A program made the translations under genes and the position numbers. Shown piece by piece: positions 61,114-64,000 of a stretch of DNA of 64,000 nucleotides; position 1 is the stretch's first letter; the number at the start of each line of letters is the position of its first letter. Location: positions 62,001-126,000 of the forward strand of contig NW_026570261.1 of the NCBI RefSeq assembly GCF_019649055.1, in the 5' to 3' direction. The notes under the pieces are model-generated. The model searched no databases. It saw only the letters and a list, made by a program, of their open reading frames with translations, and was not told the DNA's origin. Source of the DNA: Paramacrobiotus metropolitanus. Taxonomy: Eukaryota > Tardigrada > Eutardigrada > Parachela > Macrobiotidae.

Positions 61114-62310
61114 AATGAAGTGGAACGTACTTATTACCTCAAACAGGGGTTGAAACAACACCGGTTTGGGTGGTATAAGTATATGGAAGAGCAGGACGTT
61201 CAGGATGTGGAGAAGTTTCTATCATGCCTGAAACTACAACAAAGACTGCGAGACAGCAATCCTAGTATTGGCGAAAAACATGATAACAATAAACAGAGAC
61301 AGTTTACTGGTAAGAAACCTGGACAGGATTCTTATAACCGACCAACATTCAACAGGAGGCCTACTGCAGGTCAATACCAGCGTACTGATCTTCAGCAGAG
61401 CAGTTCGTCTCAACCGGAGAAGAAAAATGTTTCAGAATCGGAAACAAAAAGCAGCGTGAAAATAGACTTTAGCAAATGGTTTTTCCCTGATGGACAACCA
61501 ATATGCTTTAAATGTCACGGAGGTCATGTCAGTTCAAAGTGTACGAGTACTACACTTAAACCGAAGATGGCAGAGCCACCTCAACAGTTAATCAAGGATT
61601 ATATGTTGAAAAAAGTCACAAAAAAGGAAAACAATAACAATGAAGTATTTGTGGAAGCAAATAAGGTGGAACCGGTGCAGTCGGTGGATGACCCTGCACT
61701 CGCACAATACGAGACTTGCCCTAAGCAGTATCTACCGTCGCTAGATACTCAAGCGGCATATTTCGCGTTAAAAATTAACGATAAAGAATTCGTTAAGGTT
61801 ATGGTAGATACAGGAGCCTGCATCTCCATTGTACCTATGGCAATTGCGGAGAAACTAAATCTGAAAATTTACAAGTGTAATGACCACGTACAGGGCATTT
61901 CACTTGCTACGGGAATCGCGGACGTTAACCCGATTGAACCACAATGCACAGTGTTTTACGTGTGCATATTCGGTAAATGGTACGAACATGCAGCCTTTGT
62001 ATCTACCGGAAGTAGAAAGGACAATATCATATTGGGAACGGACTTTTGGGTCTTTAAACCATTTTACTTCGATTTTGAAACAATGAATATTGTTTCTAAG
62101 GGAGGAGTTGATACAAGGTCATCTATGTTCGTAGTACGGAGGTCTCCGTACTTCGGTGAATGTCTGAAGGCAGTAGAGCTAACTGACAATCGCTCGGAGG
62201 AGTCAATCCCGGCAATGCTCGAGATTGCAGCATATGGCACGGTACGTGTCATTGCAGACGGGAAGAATCTCAATAAAACGGATGTCACATATCAGGAATA
62301 TCAAAACTAA
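61114..62310 (+). CDS. gag C-terminus, zinc knuckle and aspartic protease, ends at in-frame TAA
   Basis: Same frame as gag. It carries a zinc knuckle of unusual spacing, C-X2-C-X3-H-X4-C (CFKCHGGHVSSKC, 61504-61544), one residue shorter than the standard CCHC. It then has a retropepsin: the catalytic VDTGACISIVP (61804-61836) and the later IILGTDFW. Protease would process the Gag-Pol polyprotein. The TAA at 62308-62310 follows the protease, and the same frame stays open to the window end, so this stop may be a mutation or a readthrough point between Gag-PR and Pol. The protease residues look intact. Confidence 0.8.
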   Translation, partial: NEVERTYYLKQGLKQHRFGWYKYMEEQDVQDVEKFLSCLKLQQRLRDSNPSIGEKHDNNKQRQFTGKKPGQDSYNRPTFNRRPTAGQYQRTDLQQSSSSQPEKKNVSESETKSSVKIDFSKWFFPDGQPICFKCHGGHVSSKCTSTTLKPKMAEPPQQLIKDYMLKKVTKKENNNNEVFVEANKVEPVQSVDDPALAQYETCPKQYLPSLDTQAAYFALKINDKEFVKVMVDTGACISIVPMAIAEKLNLKIYKCNDHVQGISLATGIADVNPIEPQCTVFYVCIFGKWYEHAAFVSTGSRKDNIILGTDFWVFKPFYFDFETMNIVSKGGVDTRSSMFVVRRSPYFGECLKAVELTDNRSEESIPAMLEIAAYGTVRVIADGKNLNKTDVTYQEYQN

Positions 62311-64000
62311 TTGTATAGTCTTGAGACAGAAAGTACTGAGGAAGTACAACCTGGTATGCATAATGTGGCTAAAATAACACAAAAACAGAAAGTGCAACCA
62401 AAAATTGCAGTGCTTAAACGCAAGGCATTTGATGCAGTTGCCACCGGAAGTACCCAAGCGATGGTACCATCGCTTGTTGGTGGGGATGAGGAACCCCCCA
62501 AAAGCACTATAACGTATAGGAATAAGAACATTCGTAAGCAACCAGAAAATTTGGATTATGAGTCATACGACTACTGGCGCAAACAGCAGCGCGCAGAACC
62601 AGATACACAAAACGGGATATATCTATATGGAAACCCGCATGTCGATATGACATCGGCTGAACGTGATGAGATTCATGCGTTCTCTAAATGGAAAGGTGTT
62701 CTCCAGCGAAAGCGCACTGGTCCGAACACGAAGAATCGCTATGTGGTACCACAACAGCGTACTGAAGCACTAATGTGGCATTACCACCAAAAGTATCACG
62801 ACAGTGATACGCCACAAAAGATTTCCTTTAGAGGAACGGTACTGGAAAGATTCTACTGGCCTGGTATGAATGAGTCTCTCGTCAGAATTGAACAGAAATG
62901 TAAATTCTGTCAGAATTACATGCGCAAACTGGATGCTCCCGTTGCGGAAGCAGTCCTGTCAGAGAACGTCATATATGACCAGTTGCCCAGGCAACAGCCT
63001 GTCCAGGCGGTTGTGCACCAAACACTGGATTCACAGACGGGAGGCGGTAACCAGACTAAAACGATAACTAATCTCGAATGGGAATCGCTAAGAAAACATG
63101 GTTTAGACAATAATTTGGAAGAACAAATTATTGATAAGAAAGATAACCAGTTGTCTACAGAAGAGTTGAGTACTCAACCTTCCCAGTCGCCTAAGGTAAC
63201 AACTGTCGAGATGCGACGTATTGAAGTGTATCCCAAAAAATCTATCCGTATGAACCCCTTTGAGTCAAGATGGGTTCCAGCGGAAGTCAGGGATTTCCGT
63301 AAGCTGGATAAACAAAACACCGAAAGTCTGCAAGAGCTTGCAATGTTTTTCGTTAATACACCGGATGACAATAATCATGTCATCCCAGAGGCTGGACTCG
63401 TACGAGTTAAGCATAATGGGAAGTTGAAAGTTTGTGTGACAAACTTGTCATTCGAGCCTTACGTTCTTGATAACCAACGTTCGGTTGGTGAAGTAGAAGC
63501 ATACGAGGCTGTTACAGGGTTCGTAACTACGGAACCATTCAAGACTGATGGCACCGGAAGTGACTCATCAGACCAGGTTGAAGTACATAATACTGAGACT
63601 GTGCAGGCTACAGTCACAGAAGAACAAGAAGGCTTAATACAGAAAGTCAAAGTGGGTTCGGCCGCAAATGATCGTGAGCGCGATTATCTGATGAACCTAC
63701 TCAGGGAACATGCGGTGGTCATTCCCAGCAAGGAAAGACCGATCGGATGCTGTAAACTGTACGAGCACCCGATCAATACTGGTACGCACGCACCAGTACG
63801 AGTGCCCCCGTATCGTACAAGTTATGCAGATAAAAAGTATCTGAGACAAAAAACGGCAGAAATGCAAGCAGATGGAATCATCGAACCTACGACTAGTGCG
63901 TGGGGATTCCCTATCTGTTTAGTACCTAAAAAATTCACCACAGAAAAAAGACTCACGGTCGATTTTCGCAAACTGAACAATTGTTTAGAAGGTTCTAGTT
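62311..64000 (+). CDS. pol: pol: H2C2 zinc finger followed by reverse transcriptase (partial)
   Basis: Open for 563 codons to the window end in the gag frame. At 62760-62925 it has an integrase-type H2C2 finger: RTEALMWHYHQKYHD, then FYWPGMNESL, then CKFCQNYM. About 250 residues follow without a visible integrase core; they include a segment (VRVKHNGKLKVCVTNLS) like the linker that usually precedes RT. RT begins near 63660: DYLMNLLREHAVVI, VPPYRTSYADKKYL, GIIEPTTSAWGFPI and LTVDFRKLNN. The YXDD box, RNase H and integrase would lie beyond the window. In ordinary gypsy elements the H2C2 finger opens the integrase, after RNase H; here it precedes RT. Confidence 0.8.
   Translation, partial: MYSLETESTEEVQPGMHNVAKITQKQKVQPKIAVLKRKAFDAVATGSTQAMVPSLVGGDEEPPKSTITYRNKNIRKQPENLDYESYDYWRKQQRAEPDTQNGIYLYGNPHVDMTSAERDEIHAFSKWKGVLQRKRTGPNTKNRYVVPQQRTEALMWHYHQKYHDSDTPQKISFRGTVLERFYWPGMNESLVRIEQKCKFCQNYMRKLDAPVAEAVLSENVIYDQLPRQQPVQAVVHQTLDSQTGGGNQTKTITNLEWESLRKHGLDNNLEEQIIDKKDNQLSTEELSTQPSQSPKVTTVEMRRIEVYPKKSIRMNPFESRWVPAEVRDFRKLDKQNTESLQELAMFFVNTPDDNNHVIPEAGLVRVKHNGKLKVCVTNLSFEPYVLDNQRSVGEVEAYEAVTGFVTTEPFKTDGTGSDSSDQVEVHNTETVQATVTEEQEGLIQKVKVGSAANDRERDYLMNLLREHAVVIPSKERPIGCCKLYEHPINTGTHAPVRVPPYRTSYADKKYLRQKTAEMQADGIIEPTTSAWGFPICLVPKKFTTEKRLTVDFRKLNNCLEGSS

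Larger units (their letters stand above)
58186..64000 (+). mobile_element. Ty3/gypsy LTR retrotransposon, 5' part, runs off the window
   Basis: In order: LTR, tRNA-Lys-like primer-binding site, leader, gag, zinc knuckle, aspartic protease, H2C2 zinc finger, and the start of reverse transcriptase at the window edge. All coding sequence from 59146 to 64000 is in one frame with two stops (61111 TGA, 62308 TAA). The 3' half and 3' LTR are outside the window. Confidence 0.85.

Noticed and set aside
59146-64000. Alternative genetic code with TGA and TAA read as sense
   Set aside because: The other genes here end normally at TAA, TAG and TGA, including the 3204-aa ORF and the F-box gene. Two point mutations or readthrough are simpler.

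Overview
This is a eukaryotic, almost certainly invertebrate, nuclear window dominated by mobile DNA. Introns are GT-AG and mostly 57-119 bp. The clearest host gene is a minus-strand F-box protein with a distinctive N-terminal domain, a type I associate with lineage-expanded families in tardigrades. That placement is from memory and inference, not a search result.

Layout. 1-7.4 kb: a decayed, inverted relative of the large element that follows (its 3' end at 2.2-3.0 kb, degraded coiled-coil coding remnants at 3.6-5.35 kb), next to a 1.75-kb DNA transposon (5.6-7.4 kb) carrying a broken Ulp1/C48-like cysteine protease. 7.9-25.3 kb: a large retroelement-like unit. It opens with what reads as the C-terminus of a Ty3/gypsy integrase. 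An overlapping +1-frame AT-hook ORF follows, then three more plus-strand ORFs: 3204 aa, about 728 aa and 98 aa. Each of these three sits just behind a strong 3' splice-site-like sequence, an arrangement that suggests spliced subgenomic mRNAs. The gaps between these ORFs and the 3' noncoding tail hold small hairpins whose loops are constant (AGAAA, ACAAA, CCTCACA) while the stems change with compensation. This is the most unusual system in the window. 25.3-58.1 kb: AT-rich, gene-poor sequence with many non-autonomous elements (two abutting TTAA elements, a hAT-type MITE with a perfect 8-bp duplication, foldbacks, tandem repeats). It also holds the F-box gene (30.0-33.7 kb), a decayed relative of it (48 kb), an orphan GC-rich ORF (44.3-45.4 kb), and a minus-strand multi-exon gene with an altered P-loop (49.9-52.3 kb). 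58.2-64 kb: the 5' part of a Ty3/gypsy LTR retrotransposon (LTR, primer-binding site, gag, zinc knuckle, protease, start of RT) read in one frame broken by two stops. Its integrase-type H2C2 zinc finger lies upstream of RT.

How the parts relate. The 7.9-25.3 kb unit probably expresses its accessory ORFs by splicing from a leader that is missing here because the copy is truncated at the 5' end. The inverted decayed relative shows the family is old in this genome, while the open 9.6-kb reading frame shows this copy is young or under selection. I had no similarity searches, so family names rest on motifs I can see.
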